DNA of 64,000 nt. Source: CAVQSS01 sp963746605. GTDB lineage: Bacteria; Desulfobacterota; RBG-13-43-22. Shown one piece after another: positions 27,079 to 37,015 of this stretch. The stretch is taken from contig CAVVCH010000042.1 in NCBI GenBank assembly GCA_963746605.1, positions 1 to 64,000 of the forward strand, read 5' to 3'. Under the pieces are notes generated by a model. The model worked only from the letters and a program-made list of their open reading frames with translations, was not told the DNA's origin and ran no database searches. Made by a program: the position numbers and the translations under genes. Numbering within the stretch: the stretch's first letter is position 1; each line of letters opens with the position of its first letter.

Positions 27079-27459
27079 CTAAAGGTCGTCGTCAAACCCG
27101 CCCGGGCCTCCTCCTTCACCGCCGAATCCTTCTCCTCCCTCAGCCCCTTCCATGGCCTCATCCACCATCTGGTCGAAATCCTCACCCATCTCCTCGCCCA
27201 TTTCCTTGCCCATTTTCTTCATCCAGCGAGCCATGCTCTTGGGATCGTTTTCGTCCAGGCCGCCCAGCTTAGACGGGTCGGCCAGACTCTCCATCCGGGC
27301 CTCTTCGGACTTGACCACGTTGACCCGCGAAACCAACCGGCTTAAGTTAAAACCGCCGCACTTTTTGCAGCGCAATTCAGGCACGTCCCGCGTCGGGTTC
27401 ATGATCAGGAAGGATTGCTTCCGGCCACAGTCGGCGCATTCATATTCATAGATGGGCAT
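27079..27459 (-). CDS. FmdB-family zinc ribbon protein
   Basis: 126 residues. It starts MPIYEYECADCG, the standard FmdB/CxxC-CxxC start, with the second Cys pair in LRCKKCGG about residue 40. The C-terminal half is very acidic and Met/Gly-rich (GEEMGEDFDQM, then a Gly-rich tail). The ATG at 27459 has CGGAGGTG immediately upstream; a longer frame from 27492 lacks this. FmdB proteins are small putative regulators; the actual role is unknown. Confidence 0.85.
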   Translation of the reverse strand: MPIYEYECADCGRKQSFLIMNPTRDVPELRCKKCGGFNLSRLVSRVNVVKSEEARMESLADPSKLGGLDENDPKSMARWMKKMGKEMGEEMGEDFDQMVDEAMEGAEGGEGFGGEGGGPGGFDDDL

Positions 27460-27629
27460 TGGCACCTCCGGAAAAACCAAATCCCACCGCAAAGGCGCAA
27501 AGATCGCAAAGAATTTTTTCTAATTTTCAATTTCCGCCACCGGCGGTAATTGAAAAAAAATATTCTCTTTGCGTCCTTTGCGCCTTTGCGGTGAATTAGT
27601 ATTTTTTATTACCACTGCCGGCCTTTTTG

Positions 27630-30518
27630 TCAAGAGGATTTCGCCAATTTCCTGATCCGCTCCGGACTCCAGTCCACCGGCACCCGGACCGCCTGGCGAT
27701 CCCGGGTTTCAAAGAGCAGATGGCCTTCCCGTTGACCGAATTCGAACAGGGATTTGGTGATCTCCACATCCGTCCGGCAGTATTCAGTCAACTCCCGCAG
27801 CTTCCCTTCCCGAAAATGGCGGACAGCCAGAAGACCATCTCCGCACTTCTGAACCCCCAGGGTCTTTTGGGCCAGGTGGTCCAGGCTCAACCGAAACCCC
27901 AGGCATTGGTAGACATCCTCCAGAAGATCCAGCGTGGGGAATTCCTTAAAATTATAAGCGGAATAGCCCTTGAGGACCCCGTAATCAAACCGTTTGATGT
28001 TGAAGCCCACCAGGAGATCGCATTGTTTCAGATGTTCAACCAGCGCGCTCACCTGGCTTTCCTGATAATCAAAGAAGCGATTTTCCCGAGAGTCATATAC
28101 CACCCCCACCGAAAGGCGCATCAGGTGGGTATTTCCCCAACCGCCCACCTCTTCGGCCAGACGCTGGGTTTCCAAATCAAAGATGCCCAGACGAGGCGGC
28201 TTTGGATCCCGGCCCGGGAGCAGAGCCGGGGGGTTCAAGGGAAAATCCTTCGCCGGGGACTCGGGCGCCGTGAGGGAAATCTGCCCCAGCAACAGACGGG
28301 CCAGATGTCGGGCCCCCGCCTTGTCCAGGGGTTTATTCCCCGAGCCGCATTGGGGAGAATGGATGCAGGACGGGCAGCCTTCCTCGCAGTCGCACTCGGT
28401 GATCAGATCGATGGTCCGTTGCAGCAGGTCCTCGATGATCTCGAAGCCCCTTTCAGCCAGCCCTACGCCCCCGGGAACCCCGTCATAGATAAAAATGGCG
28501 CCCTTTTCCACCTGGGGGTGATGCACATAGCAGATACCGCCGATGTCGCCCCGATCGCAAAGGGCATAGAGGGGAAACATACTGATGGCCGCGTGCTCCA
28601 GGGCATGGAGGCTGCCCATGGCCTGGAAACGACCGGCCTGGATCTGCTTCTGCAGGGCCTCTTCCACCTCGATCCACAACCCCCGGGTTTCGAAGGTCTG
28701 GGAAGGCAGCTCCAGCGGATAGGTTCCCAGCAGCTCCTGGCCGTAAATGGCCCGCTTTTCATAGCTGGTGAAGGTTTCGGTAACTAAAACCCGGCCGAAG
28801 TTGATCAGGAAATTCCCGACCGGCCGGACCTTTTCCTTTTCGATAATCTCCGTTTCCTTCTGGGACAGGATCCGGGTGTAGTACTTGACCTCCCGCGGTT
28901 TGACATAGACGTTCTTTTCAAAGAGATCAAGTTCCTCCACCAGAAACTGAACGGCCCGGTGCAGGTAGATGGCCCCGGGGTGGCATTCGCGAAAGGCCCG
29001 CAGCCGGTCCAGGGTCCCAACAACCTTACCCTGGCGCCCTTCCATGATGGTGAAGGACTCGCCCAGAGACCGGATGTTTACCTCCCGGTGCGGTTTCTTG
29101 CGGGCCGAGATCCAGCCGTCTCCTTCGGCGTTCCGCAGGAGTTTTCCCTCCTTCTCCAGGGCCGTCAATTCCGGACCGCATCGCTCCCCGGTGAAAAAGG
29201 GGTCCTCCCGGGACAGGGGTAGTTCGGCCGCGGCGCAGGTCAGGTGGGCCTTGAGGATCGGGCTGTTGCCCGGATCCACCACGGCCGCCTCAAAGCCCCG
29301 TTCAAAAAAGTTTTCCGGATGGCGGATGAAATACTGGTCCAGGGCGTCCGGCTGGGCCACGAAAAAAATGGCCGATTCCTGCTGGGACCGGCCCACCCGG
29401 CCGCCCCGCTGCCAGGTGTTGATGATACTCCCCGGATAGCCGACCAGGATACAGACATCCAGGGAGCCGATATCGATGCCCATTTCCAGAGCGCTGGTGG
29501 TGATCACCCCCAGCAGTTCCCCGGAGGACAGCTTCCGTTCAATGATCCGACGCTCCTCCGGCAGGAATCCGGCCCGGTAGGAACTGATCCGGCCTTTCAG
29601 GTTCGGGGCCATCTGCTCCACCCACTTGTGAATCAGTTCGGTCTGACGTCGGCCCTGGGTGAAGAGAATGGTCTTTTTCCCTTGGGCCAGGCAGTGGCTG
29701 AAAAGCCGGGAGGCGACCACGGCCGGGCTGATGTCGGGGTTGATGAACAGAAAGTGTTTGCCCGGTGAGGGGAAGCCGCTGGACTCGACCACCTGAAAGG
29801 GCATGCCGGTCAGGGCCTGGGAGAAGTGATCCGGACGGGCGATGGTGGCCGAACAGAGGATAAAGCGGGGATCGCTCCCGTAAAGCCGGCAGATCCGTTG
29901 CAGGCGGCGGATGATCTGGACCACGTGACTGCCCAGGATCCCTTTGTAGGTGTGGGCCTCATCGATGACCACCCAGCGCAGGTTCTTGAAAAATTCCTTC
30001 CAGGTCTCGTGAAAAGGCAGGAGTCCTAGATGGAGCATATCGGGGTTGGAGATCACGATCGGCGGCGGCTTCTGGCGAATTTTTTTACGATCGCTCGGTG
30101 AAGTGTCGCCATCATAAATGGCCGACAGGCCCTGGGGGCGGTCCGGAAAAAGGAAGGCCCATTCCTCCATGGCCTTGCGCTGGTCCTGTTCCAGGGCTTT
30201 GATGGGAAAAAGAAACAGGGCCTTGGAGACGGGATCGGCCAGAAGCTGCTCCAGAAAGGCCAGGGCGTAGATCAGGGTCTTGCCGCTGGCCGTGGGGGTG
30301 GCCACGATGGTATGACGACCCCGATGGATAGCCTCCAGGGCCTCCACCTGGTGGCTGTAAAGGCTGGTTAACCCTTTTTGTTCCAGGGCCTGGCGCAAAA
30401 TCTCCGGCAGGGGGAAAGAGAGTCGATCGAAAAGAGCAGGCCGGGCCGGTATGGTCTGATGGTGGACGATCCCTTCGCCCAGGGGCATTTTCTTCAGGCT
30501 GGCTAAAAAACGCTCCAT
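27630..30518 (-). CDS. MrfA-like DEAD/DEAH helicase with DUF1998 Cys motif, fused to an MrfB/YprB-like RNase H-fold exonuclease
   Basis: 962 residues. The helicase core has Walker A TPTASGKT near residue 80, DEAH (VVIDEAHTY) near 200 and motif VI QRGGRVGRSQQ near 385. The DUF1998-type four-Cys site CDCEEGCPSCIHSPQCGSG is near residue 745; this is the MrfA signature. A DEDD-type 3'-5' exonuclease-like domain follows from about residue 800: IFDLETQRL (first Asp-Glu), LVGFNIKRFDYGVL, and YCRTDVEITKSL. In Bacillus subtilis MrfA and MrfB are separate and act together in mitomycin adduct repair. Here they are one polypeptide. An in-frame upstream start overlaps the enoyl-CoA hydratase gene, so I chose 30518. 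Confidence 0.88.
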   Translation of the reverse strand: MERFLASLKKMPLGEGIVHHQTIPARPALFDRLSFPLPEILRQALEQKGLTSLYSHQVEALEAIHRGRHTIVATPTASGKTLIYALAFLEQLLADPVSKALFLFPIKALEQDQRKAMEEWAFLFPDRPQGLSAIYDGDTSPSDRKKIRQKPPPIVISNPDMLHLGLLPFHETWKEFFKNLRWVVIDEAHTYKGILGSHVVQIIRRLQRICRLYGSDPRFILCSATIARPDHFSQALTGMPFQVVESSGFPSPGKHFLFINPDISPAVVASRLFSHCLAQGKKTILFTQGRRQTELIHKWVEQMAPNLKGRISSYRAGFLPEERRIIERKLSSGELLGVITTSALEMGIDIGSLDVCILVGYPGSIINTWQRGGRVGRSQQESAIFFVAQPDALDQYFIRHPENFFERGFEAAVVDPGNSPILKAHLTCAAAELPLSREDPFFTGERCGPELTALEKEGKLLRNAEGDGWISARKKPHREVNIRSLGESFTIMEGRQGKVVGTLDRLRAFRECHPGAIYLHRAVQFLVEELDLFEKNVYVKPREVKYYTRILSQKETEIIEKEKVRPVGNFLINFGRVLVTETFTSYEKRAIYGQELLGTYPLELPSQTFETRGLWIEVEEALQKQIQAGRFQAMGSLHALEHAAISMFPLYALCDRGDIGGICYVHHPQVEKGAIFIYDGVPGGVGLAERGFEIIEDLLQRTIDLITECDCEEGCPSCIHSPQCGSGNKPLDKAGARHLARLLLGQISLTAPESPAKDFPLNPPALLPGRDPKPPRLGIFDLETQRLAEEVGGWGNTHLMRLSVGVVYDSRENRFFDYQESQVSALVEHLKQCDLLVGFNIKRFDYGVLKGYSAYNFKEFPTLDLLEDVYQCLGFRLSLDHLAQKTLGVQKCGDGLLAVRHFREGKLRELTEYCRTDVEITKSLFEFGQREGHLLFETRDRQAVRVPVDWSPERIRKLAKSS

Positions 30519-30531
30519 AACGTTACCGGGA

Positions 30532-31320
30532 TTATTCGCCCTTGAACACCGGTTTTCTTTTTTCCAGGAAGGCCCTGACCGCCTCCTGATGGTCATGGGT
30601 CTGGGTTAAGAGGGCCAGTTGGGACGAGACGAAATCCAGATGGCCGCGGAGGCTGCTGTTCAGTCCCTGATAAACCGATCGTTTCATCATCCGGACAGCC
30701 AGGGGCGGCTTGGAGGCCAGCTTTTCGGCCAACTCCCGGGCCTCCGCCATCAGGTGTTCCTTGGGAACCACCCGGTTGACTAAACCGATTCGATAGGCCT
30801 CCTCCGCCGAAACCGGATCCCCGGTCATCAGTATTTCCAGGGCCCTGGGCAGGCCGACCAGACGGGGAAGAAAATAGGCCCCCCCGTCCCCGGCCAGTAA
30901 CCCGATGTTGATAAAGGAAGCTGAAAACTTGGCTCTATGGGCGCAAATCCGGAAGTCGCACATGAGGGCCATGTCCAGTCCGGCCCCGGCCGTCGCCCCG
31001 TTGACGGCAGCAATCACCGGCTTGTCCAGGGACTCCATAATAAACGCCACGGGATAAACCGTTTCCCAGAGGAAGCGTTTCATGTCCCAGCCGCGGAACT
31101 TGCCCCGATCCATATCCTGGAGATCCCCCCCGGCACAGAAGGCATCCCCCTGGCCGGTCAGGATTATAACCCGGACCCGATCGTTGTCTCGGGCCTCTTC
31201 CAGGGCCTGACGCCAAAGGGTCAGCATTTCCAGGCTGAAGGCATTTTTGACCCCGGGGCGGTTCAGGGTGATTTGGGCGGTTGTCCCTTCAACGGCATAT
31301 TTCAGGTGCGGTTCAATCAT
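30532..31320 (-). CDS. Enoyl-CoA hydratase/isomerase family protein
   Basis: 262 residues, the normal crotonase length. The oxyanion-hole motifs are present: GDAFCAGGDLQDM near residue 60 and AVNGATAGAGLDMALMCDF near 104. The catalytic Glu positions (about residues 110 and 130) are less clear: the second position appears as LLAGDGGAYF, so hydratase versus isomerase or other activity is open. It is 13 bp upstream of the helicase gene but functionally unrelated. Confidence 0.88.
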   Translation of the reverse strand: MIEPHLKYAVEGTTAQITLNRPGVKNAFSLEMLTLWRQALEEARDNDRVRVIILTGQGDAFCAGGDLQDMDRGKFRGWDMKRFLWETVYPVAFIMESLDKPVIAAVNGATAGAGLDMALMCDFRICAHRAKFSASFINIGLLAGDGGAYFLPRLVGLPRALEILMTGDPVSAEEAYRIGLVNRVVPKEHLMAEARELAEKLASKPPLAVRMMKRSVYQGLNSSLRGHLDFVSSQLALLTQTHDHQEAVRAFLEKRKPVFKGE

Positions 31321-31508
31321 GGTAACCCCTTAATATGAAAATTAGCAAATTTAGTGCCACTGATTCGAAGTCCGGATTAACTTTAATAAACCTTTTCGGC
31401 GGGTATCCCATGCCGCCGGGCCCAATAGGACAGATATCAACTTACTCTAAAATTGAACGGAAGTATTCAGGATGTCAAGGGCTTTCCTTTCCAGACCTAT
31501 AACGGACC

Positions 31509-31537
31509 TTGACAGTTCCAACGAAATTTGCTATTAA
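31509..31537 (+). promoter_or_regulatory. Strong sigma-70-like promoter immediately before xerD
   Basis: TTGACA (31509-31514), a 17-bp spacer and TATTAA (31532-31537). The ATG of xerD begins only seven bases after the -10 box, so the transcript may be leaderless; no ribosome site is seen. Confidence 0.5.
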
Positions 31538-31543
31538 TTTTGA

Positions 31544-32434
31544 ATGTTTGATGAACTCCTGGACCGTTTTATCAATTTCCTGCGGGTGGAAAAAGGGCTG
31601 TCGGCCAATACGCTGGAATCCTATAGCCGGGATCTGGTGGGTTACCTGCGGTTCCTGGAAGCCCTGGGCATCACCGCAGTTTCGGAGACTCAGACCGATA
31701 CCCTGTATGCGTATCTGAAAAAGCTCCGCGCCCGGGATCTGTCCAGCCGCTCCCAGGCGCGGGCACTTTCAGCCCTCCGGTCTTTTTATCGATTTTTGCA
31801 GGAAGAAGGACTGCGGACCGACAATCCCCTTCTCCCGCTCCAATCTCCAAAACCCAAGCGAACACTTCCCAAAACCCTGTCCGGGATGGAGGTGGAGAAC
31901 CTCCTGGAACAGCCGCGAGGCACCTCTCCCCGGGGCCTCCGGGACGCGGCCATGCTGGAAGTCCTCTATGCCGCCGGATTGAGGGTCTCTGAGATTATTT
32001 CCCTGACCCTGGACCAACTGGAACTGGAAAGCCAGTTGATTCGCACCGTGGGAAAAGGGTCCAAGGAACGGCTGATCCCCATCAGTTCTCTGGCCCTCCG
32101 GCGTTTGGAGGAATATTTGGCCTCCGGGAGAAGGCCCCTGCTCCAGGGACGCTCCTCCCCCTATGTTTTTTTGAACCATCGGGGCCGACGTCTGACCCGC
32201 CAGGGATTCTGGAAAATTTTAAAACAGTACGGCCTGCTGGCCGGCATTAACCGCCCGATTTCGCCCCATACCCTGCGGCATTCCTTTGCCACCCACTTAT
32301 TGGAGGGGGGGGCGGATTTACGGTCCATTCAGACCCTGCTGGGCCACGCGGACATCTCCACCACCCAGATTTACACCTCGGTAACTTCCGAACACCTGCG
32401 TGAAGTCTATCGTCGCTACCACCCCCGAGCGTAA
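31544..32434 (+). CDS. xerD: Site-specific tyrosine recombinase XerD/XerC
   Basis: 296 residues, the standard Xer length. N-terminal SAM-like core-binding domain covers about 1-95. The catalytic set is complete: Arg in AAGLRVSEI (near residue 148), Lys in GKGSKERLIP, HTLRH (near 244), His in LLGHADISTTQIY and the nucleophile Tyr in that last motif. It resolves chromosome dimers with its partner at dif; XerC/D distinction is by similarity only. It is first in a run of cell-cycle and housekeeping genes. Confidence 0.93.
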   Translation: MFDELLDRFINFLRVEKGLSANTLESYSRDLVGYLRFLEALGITAVSETQTDTLYAYLKKLRARDLSSRSQARALSALRSFYRFLQEEGLRTDNPLLPLQSPKPKRTLPKTLSGMEVENLLEQPRGTSPRGLRDAAMLEVLYAAGLRVSEIISLTLDQLELESQLIRTVGKGSKERLIPISSLALRRLEEYLASGRRPLLQGRSSPYVFLNHRGRRLTRQGFWKILKQYGLLAGINRPISPHTLRHSFATHLLEGGADLRSIQTLLGHADISTTQIYTSVTSEHLREVYRRYHPRA

Positions 32435-32441
32435 ACGACCC

Positions 32442-35129
32442 ATGGATGTTCAGACCCCTGGTTTGCACGAAATACCCGAAACCGGAGGCTTGCAGGTGGT
32501 TACCACCCACCTGAACGCCGATTTTGACGGACTGGCTTCCATGCTGGCCGCCAAGAAATTGTATCCCGAGGCCCTGCTGGTCTTCCCCGGTTCCCAGGAG
32601 CAGAACCTGCGGAATTTTTTCCTGCAGTCCACCGTTTACCTCTACAATTTCATCAAGATGAAACAGGTCCCGCTGGATCGAATCGAGCGGCTGATCCTGG
32701 TGGACACCCGGCAACCGGACCGTATCGGTAAATTCGCCGAGATTTTGGATCGCCCCGGGCTGGATATCCATATCTATGACCACCACCCCCTGGTAGAAGG
32801 GGCGATAAAAGGGTCCCGGGAAGTCATCCAATCGGTCGGCTCCACCATGACCATCATGGCCCAACTCCTGGAAGAGAAGGAGATCCCCCTGACACCCGAA
32901 GAGGCCACCCTCATGGCCCTGGGCATCTATGAAGACACCGGATCCTTCACCTTTGGCTCCACCACGGCCCAGGACCTGCAGGCGGCCGCCTACCTCCTCC
33001 AACAGGGGGCCAATCTCAATCTGATCTCCGACCTGCTGACCCGGGAACTGACGGTCGAGCAGGTTTCCCTGCTCAACCAGCTCCTGGAATCGGCCACCAA
33101 ACATACGATCAACAACGTGGAAATCGTCGTAGCCAAGGCCTCCACGGACAATTACGTCGGAGATTTCGCGGTCCTGGTCCACAAGCTGATGGACATGGAA
33201 AACCTTCACTGCCTGTTCGCCATTGCCCGAATGGAGGACCGCATTTATATCGTCGCCCGCAGCCGCCTGCGGGAAGTCAACGTGGGGGAAATCCTTTTGC
33301 CTTTCGGGGGAGGAGGGCACCCCTTTGCCGCCTCGGCCACAGTCAAAGACCAGACGCTGGTGCAGGTGGAAGACACCCTTTTCCTGCACCTGAAGAGCCG
33401 GGTCAATCCCCAGCGCAAGGCCCGGGATATGATGACCTACCCGGTTAAATCGATTTTACCGGGGGAGACCATCGAACATGCCAACGAGCTGTTGACCCGG
33501 TACAATATCAACGTCCTGCTGGTTATGGAAAATGAAAAAATGGTGGGCTGGATGTCCCGGCAGGTAGTGGAGAAAGCCATTTTTCACGGCCTCAAGGATC
33601 TGCACGTCCGGGAATACATGCACACCGAATTTTCAACCGTCGATCCGGAAACCTCCCTGTTTCAGATCCAGGAATTCATCGTAGAGAACAAGCAGCGCAT
33701 CCTGCCGGTCGTTCGGGACGGGAAAGTGCTGGGGGTGATCACCCGAACCGACCTCCTCAATATCCTGATGGCCAGTCCTCCCATGCAGGAGTACCTCTAT
33801 GACTCCCGCAAGGCTCCTCACTTCGTCCGGAAAAAGAACATCGCCTATCTCATGGAGGAACGGCTCGATGCCCGGGTTATTGACATCCTTAAATCGCTGG
33901 GTCTGGTGGCCGACCGGTTGGGGTACAATGCCTATGTGGTCGGAGGCTTTGTCCGGGATCTCTTCCTGAAATTCCACAACCTGGATATCGATGTGGTCGT
34001 TGAAGGGGACGGCATCAAGTTCGCTTTGGAATACGCCAAGCAATTTGAAGTACGGGTCCGCACCCACAGCAAATTTAAAACGGCCGTGCTGATCTTTCCG
34101 GACGGCTTCAAGGTGGATGTGGCCACTGCCCGCCTGGAATACTACGAATCGCCGGCCGCCCTGCCGGTGGTGGAAATCAGCTCGGTCAAAATGGACCTCT
34201 ATCGACGGGATTTCACCATCAACACCCTGGCTGTAAAACTGAATGCCCGCCACTACGGCATCCTGATTGATTTTTTCGGCGCCCAGAAGGACTTGAAGGA
34301 AAAGACCCTCCGGGTCCTGCATAACTTGAGCTTCGTGGAAGACCCGACACGGGTCTTCCGGGCGGTCCGCTTCGAGCAGCGCTTCGGTTTTAAAATTGGG
34401 AAGTTGACGGCCAACCTGATCGAAAACGCCCTCCGGATCGGAGGAATTGATAAGCTGGCGCCCAAAAGGATTTTTTCCGAGTTTTACCTTATCCTGAACG
34501 AGGAGAACCCTCTACCGATCACCCGCCGCCTGGCGGATTTGAAAATCCTCCAGGCCATTGACCCGGATCTGGTCTTATCCCCCAAGACCGAGATCCTGCT
34601 GGAAGAAATCCGCCGCATCCTGTCCTGGTTCAACCTGCTGTACTTGAACGAACCCTGCCAGCGCTGGCTGGTATTCCTCTTAGCCCTGACCCAGCCCTTA
34701 AGCGACCTGAATCGGATACGGCAGCGTCTGGGTCTGCCCAAAAAAGTCTCCGAGATGGTCACGTTGTGCCGCGGGGAAGGTGAAAAGGCCCTGACCACCC
34801 TAAATCGCAGGCCGAGAATGACCCGGTCTGAGGTGTATGGCTTACTCTCCCCTTTTCCCAATGAGATCCTATTGTATTTTATGGCCCGCACCAACCAGGA
34901 GGCCGCCCGCAAGGCCATCTCCCTTTTCTTCACCAAGCTTAAGGGAATCAAACTTTCTGTGGACGGGGAGGACCTGAAAGCACTGGGATTGCCTCCCAGT
35001 CCACTGTTTAAGACCATCTTAACCGACCTGCTGAAAGCCCGGATCAACGAAAAGGTATTGACCCGCAACGATGAAATCGCCTATGTTAAAGAACGCTATC
35101 TTAAATCATCGACCTTGGCTGCCCCATGA
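32442..35129 (+). CDS. DHH phosphoesterase - CBS pair - tRNA nucleotidyltransferase fusion
   Basis: 895 residues. N-terminal DHH/DHHA1 domain (about 15-320): THLNADFDGLASM, LVDTRQPDR, IYDHHPLVEG (the DHH) and FGGGGHPFAA. A CBS-domain pair covers about 320-440. The C-terminal half is a class II CCA-adding/poly(A) polymerase head: VVGGFVRDLFL (near 500), NLDIDVVVEG with catalytic DxD, RRDFTINTLAV, EDPTRVFRAVRFEQRFGF. This architecture is known in Geobacter- and Aquifex-like bacteria, where such enzymes may add only A to tRNA 3' ends. An in-frame GTG at 32400 overlaps xerD; 32442 is a better start. The stop overlaps the next ATG. Confidence 0.93.
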   Translation: MDVQTPGLHEIPETGGLQVVTTHLNADFDGLASMLAAKKLYPEALLVFPGSQEQNLRNFFLQSTVYLYNFIKMKQVPLDRIERLILVDTRQPDRIGKFAEILDRPGLDIHIYDHHPLVEGAIKGSREVIQSVGSTMTIMAQLLEEKEIPLTPEEATLMALGIYEDTGSFTFGSTTAQDLQAAAYLLQQGANLNLISDLLTRELTVEQVSLLNQLLESATKHTINNVEIVVAKASTDNYVGDFAVLVHKLMDMENLHCLFAIARMEDRIYIVARSRLREVNVGEILLPFGGGGHPFAASATVKDQTLVQVEDTLFLHLKSRVNPQRKARDMMTYPVKSILPGETIEHANELLTRYNINVLLVMENEKMVGWMSRQVVEKAIFHGLKDLHVREYMHTEFSTVDPETSLFQIQEFIVENKQRILPVVRDGKVLGVITRTDLLNILMASPPMQEYLYDSRKAPHFVRKKNIAYLMEERLDARVIDILKSLGLVADRLGYNAYVVGGFVRDLFLKFHNLDIDVVVEGDGIKFALEYAKQFEVRVRTHSKFKTAVLIFPDGFKVDVATARLEYYESPAALPVVEISSVKMDLYRRDFTINTLAVKLNARHYGILIDFFGAQKDLKEKTLRVLHNLSFVEDPTRVFRAVRFEQRFGFKIGKLTANLIENALRIGGIDKLAPKRIFSEFYLILNEENPLPITRRLADLKILQAIDPDLVLSPKTEILLEEIRRILSWFNLLYLNEPCQRWLVFLLALTQPLSDLNRIRQRLGLPKKVSEMVTLCRGEGEKALTTLNRRPRMTRSEVYGLLSPFPNEILLYFMARTNQEAARKAISLFFTKLKGIKLSVDGEDLKALGLPPSPLFKTILTDLLKARINEKVLTRNDEIAYVKERYLKSSTLAAP

Positions 35130-35794
35130 GTGAAATCATTCAACAAATCAGCATCATGGCCATTCCCTTGCTCCTGGCCATCATCCTCCACGAGGTCGCC
35201 CACGGCTGGGTGGCTAACCGTTTGGGCGATCCTACGGCCAAAATGGCCGGGCGCCTGACCCTTAACCCACTGGCTCATATCGATCCCGTGGGCACCCTGC
35301 TGCTTCCCGGCCTCCTGATCCTGTCCCATTCTCCTTTTTTGTTCGGTTACGCCAAACCGGTGCCGGTCAACTTCCGGAATTTAAGGAATCCCAAACGGGA
35401 CATGGTCTGGGTGGCCGCCTCGGGGGCCTTCGCCAATTTTCTCTTGGCCTTTATTTTTTCCCTCCTTCATCGGTTTTTTCTGCTCTGGATCCCCCACCTC
35501 CCTGTCGAGACGATCCAGATCCTTCTTCAACCGCTGGTCCTGATGTGCCGTTACGGGGTGGTCATCAATGTGGCCTTGGCCGTTTTTAACCTGATTCCCA
35601 TTCCCCCCCTGGATGGCGGCAGGGTTTTATCCGGACTTTTATCTCCCCGGGCCGCCTACCAGTACAGCCGGATCGAACCTTTCGGTTTTTTGATTCTTCT
35701 GGCCTTGCTGTTCACCCATGTCCTGGACTGGGTCGTTACCCCCTTCATTTACTTTTTCACCCGGTTATTTTTGGGGAGTTCGATGCTGTTTTGA
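35126..35794 (+). CDS. Site-2 protease family (M50) membrane metalloprotease
   Basis: 222 residues with five or six hydrophobic segments. HEVAHGW (near residue 23) gives the HExxH zinc site, and NLIPIPPLDGGRVL (near 158) the third metal ligand. It cleaves proteins within the membrane in this family; substrate unknown. It overlaps the preceding gene by four bases (ATGA). Confidence 0.9.
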   Translation: MSEIIQQISIMAIPLLLAIILHEVAHGWVANRLGDPTAKMAGRLTLNPLAHIDPVGTLLLPGLLILSHSPFLFGYAKPVPVNFRNLRNPKRDMVWVAASGAFANFLLAFIFSLLHRFFLLWIPHLPVETIQILLQPLVLMCRYGVVINVALAVFNLIPIPPLDGGRVLSGLLSPRAAYQYSRIEPFGFLILLALLFTHVLDWVVTPFIYFFTRLFLGSSMLF

Positions 35795-35845
35795 GCTATT
35801 AATGGATGCCTTGTGGTGCCGAGTTCTATATTCATACCGAAGTTT

Positions 35846-35956
35846 GTAGGGGAGGGGTTAACCCCCTCCCGCTCCCAGCCTGGCATAATTCCTGCGGCTG
35901 GAAGAAATTTGAATCCTAGGTTCCCGAGTTCGGGAGGGGGTTAACCCCTCCCCTAC
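35846..35956. repeat. Perfect 25-bp inverted repeat upstream of trpS
   Basis: Arms at 35846-35870 and 35932-35956 are exact reverse complements (GTAGGGGAGGGGTTAAC at the left end), separated by 61 bp. Each arm is itself nearly palindromic around TTAA. It fills much of the 35795-36016 gap. Confidence 0.85.
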
Positions 35957-36016
35957 GGTCGACTTCTTGAACCCTGTTTCTTGGCAATTTTGTATTAACG
36001 GAGCGTTAGGAAATCA

Positions 36017-37010
36017 ATGGCTGACCCTGTCAAAAAGAGAATATTAAGCGGCATGCGCCCAACGGGGAACCTGCATTTGGGCAACCTGCACGGGGCCTTG
36101 GCCAACTGGAAAGAACTCCAGCATGAATATCAGTGTTTCTTTTTCATCGCCGACTGGCACGCCCTGACCACTGAATACAAGGATCCCAAGGGGATTCATT
36201 CGCTATATCCTGGATATGGTCATCGATTGGATCAGCGTCGGGCTCGATCCCGAAATCTGCACTTTTTTTCTGCAATCGGCCATTAAAGAACACACGGAAC
36301 TCCACCTGATCCTTTCCATGATCACCCCCCTGGCCTGGTTGGAACGAAATCCCACCTATAAGGAGCAACAGCAGGAACTGGAAAGCAAGGACATCGCCAC
36401 CTACGGCTTTCTGGGCTACCCGGTGCTTCAGGCCGCGGATATCCTCATGTACCAAGCCCATGCCGTCCCGGTAGGCATCGACCAGGCACCGCACGTGGAA
36501 CTGACCCGGGAAATCGCCCGGCGTTTTAATTTTCTTTACGGCGAGTTCTTCCCGGTACCGGAGTTATTGCTCACCGAAGTACCCAAATTGTTGGGTATCG
36601 ACGGCCGGAAAATGAGCAAGAGTTACGATAATTCCGTTTTCCTGTCCGACTCTTTGGAGGAAGTCCGCCGCAAGCTCTCCCGGATGGTTACCGACCCCCA
36701 GCGGGCCCGGCGGCATGATCCCGGTGATCCCGACGTCTGCGTCCTGTTTCCCTTCCACAAGATTTATTCCCCGCCGGAAACCATTGCCGAGATCAACCGG
36801 GAATGCCGTAAAGCGGGCATCGGCTGCGTGGACTGTAAAAAACGGTTGATTGAAAGGGTCATCGAGGCCCTGGAGCCGGTCCGGGCCAAGCGGGCCTACC
36901 TGACCCAACACCTTGATGAAGTCCGTCAGATTCTGGAAGCGGGCAATCGGAAGTCCAGGACCTTTGCCGAAGGAACCATGGCCCGCGTTCGGGAGTTGAT
37001 CGGCTTCTAA
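36017..37010 (+). CDS. trpS: Tryptophan--tRNA ligase (one frame break)
   Basis: 330 residues once one extra base near 36198-36201 is removed (IHSLYPG becomes IHRYILDMVIDW). Class I signatures are present: PTGNLHLGNLHGAL near residue 16 (HIGH-type) and GRKMSKSYDNS near 196 (KMSKS). The order of residues continues correctly on both sides of the break. Essential gene, so the break is probably an error in the sequence. The ribosome site TTAGGAAA lies eight bases before the ATG. Confidence 0.93.
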
Positions 37011-37015
37011 AAAAA

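Noticed and set aside
36198..36206. Programmed frameshift in trpS
   Set aside because: No slippery heptamer or downstream structure is apparent; a single extra base, as in many other genes here, explains it.
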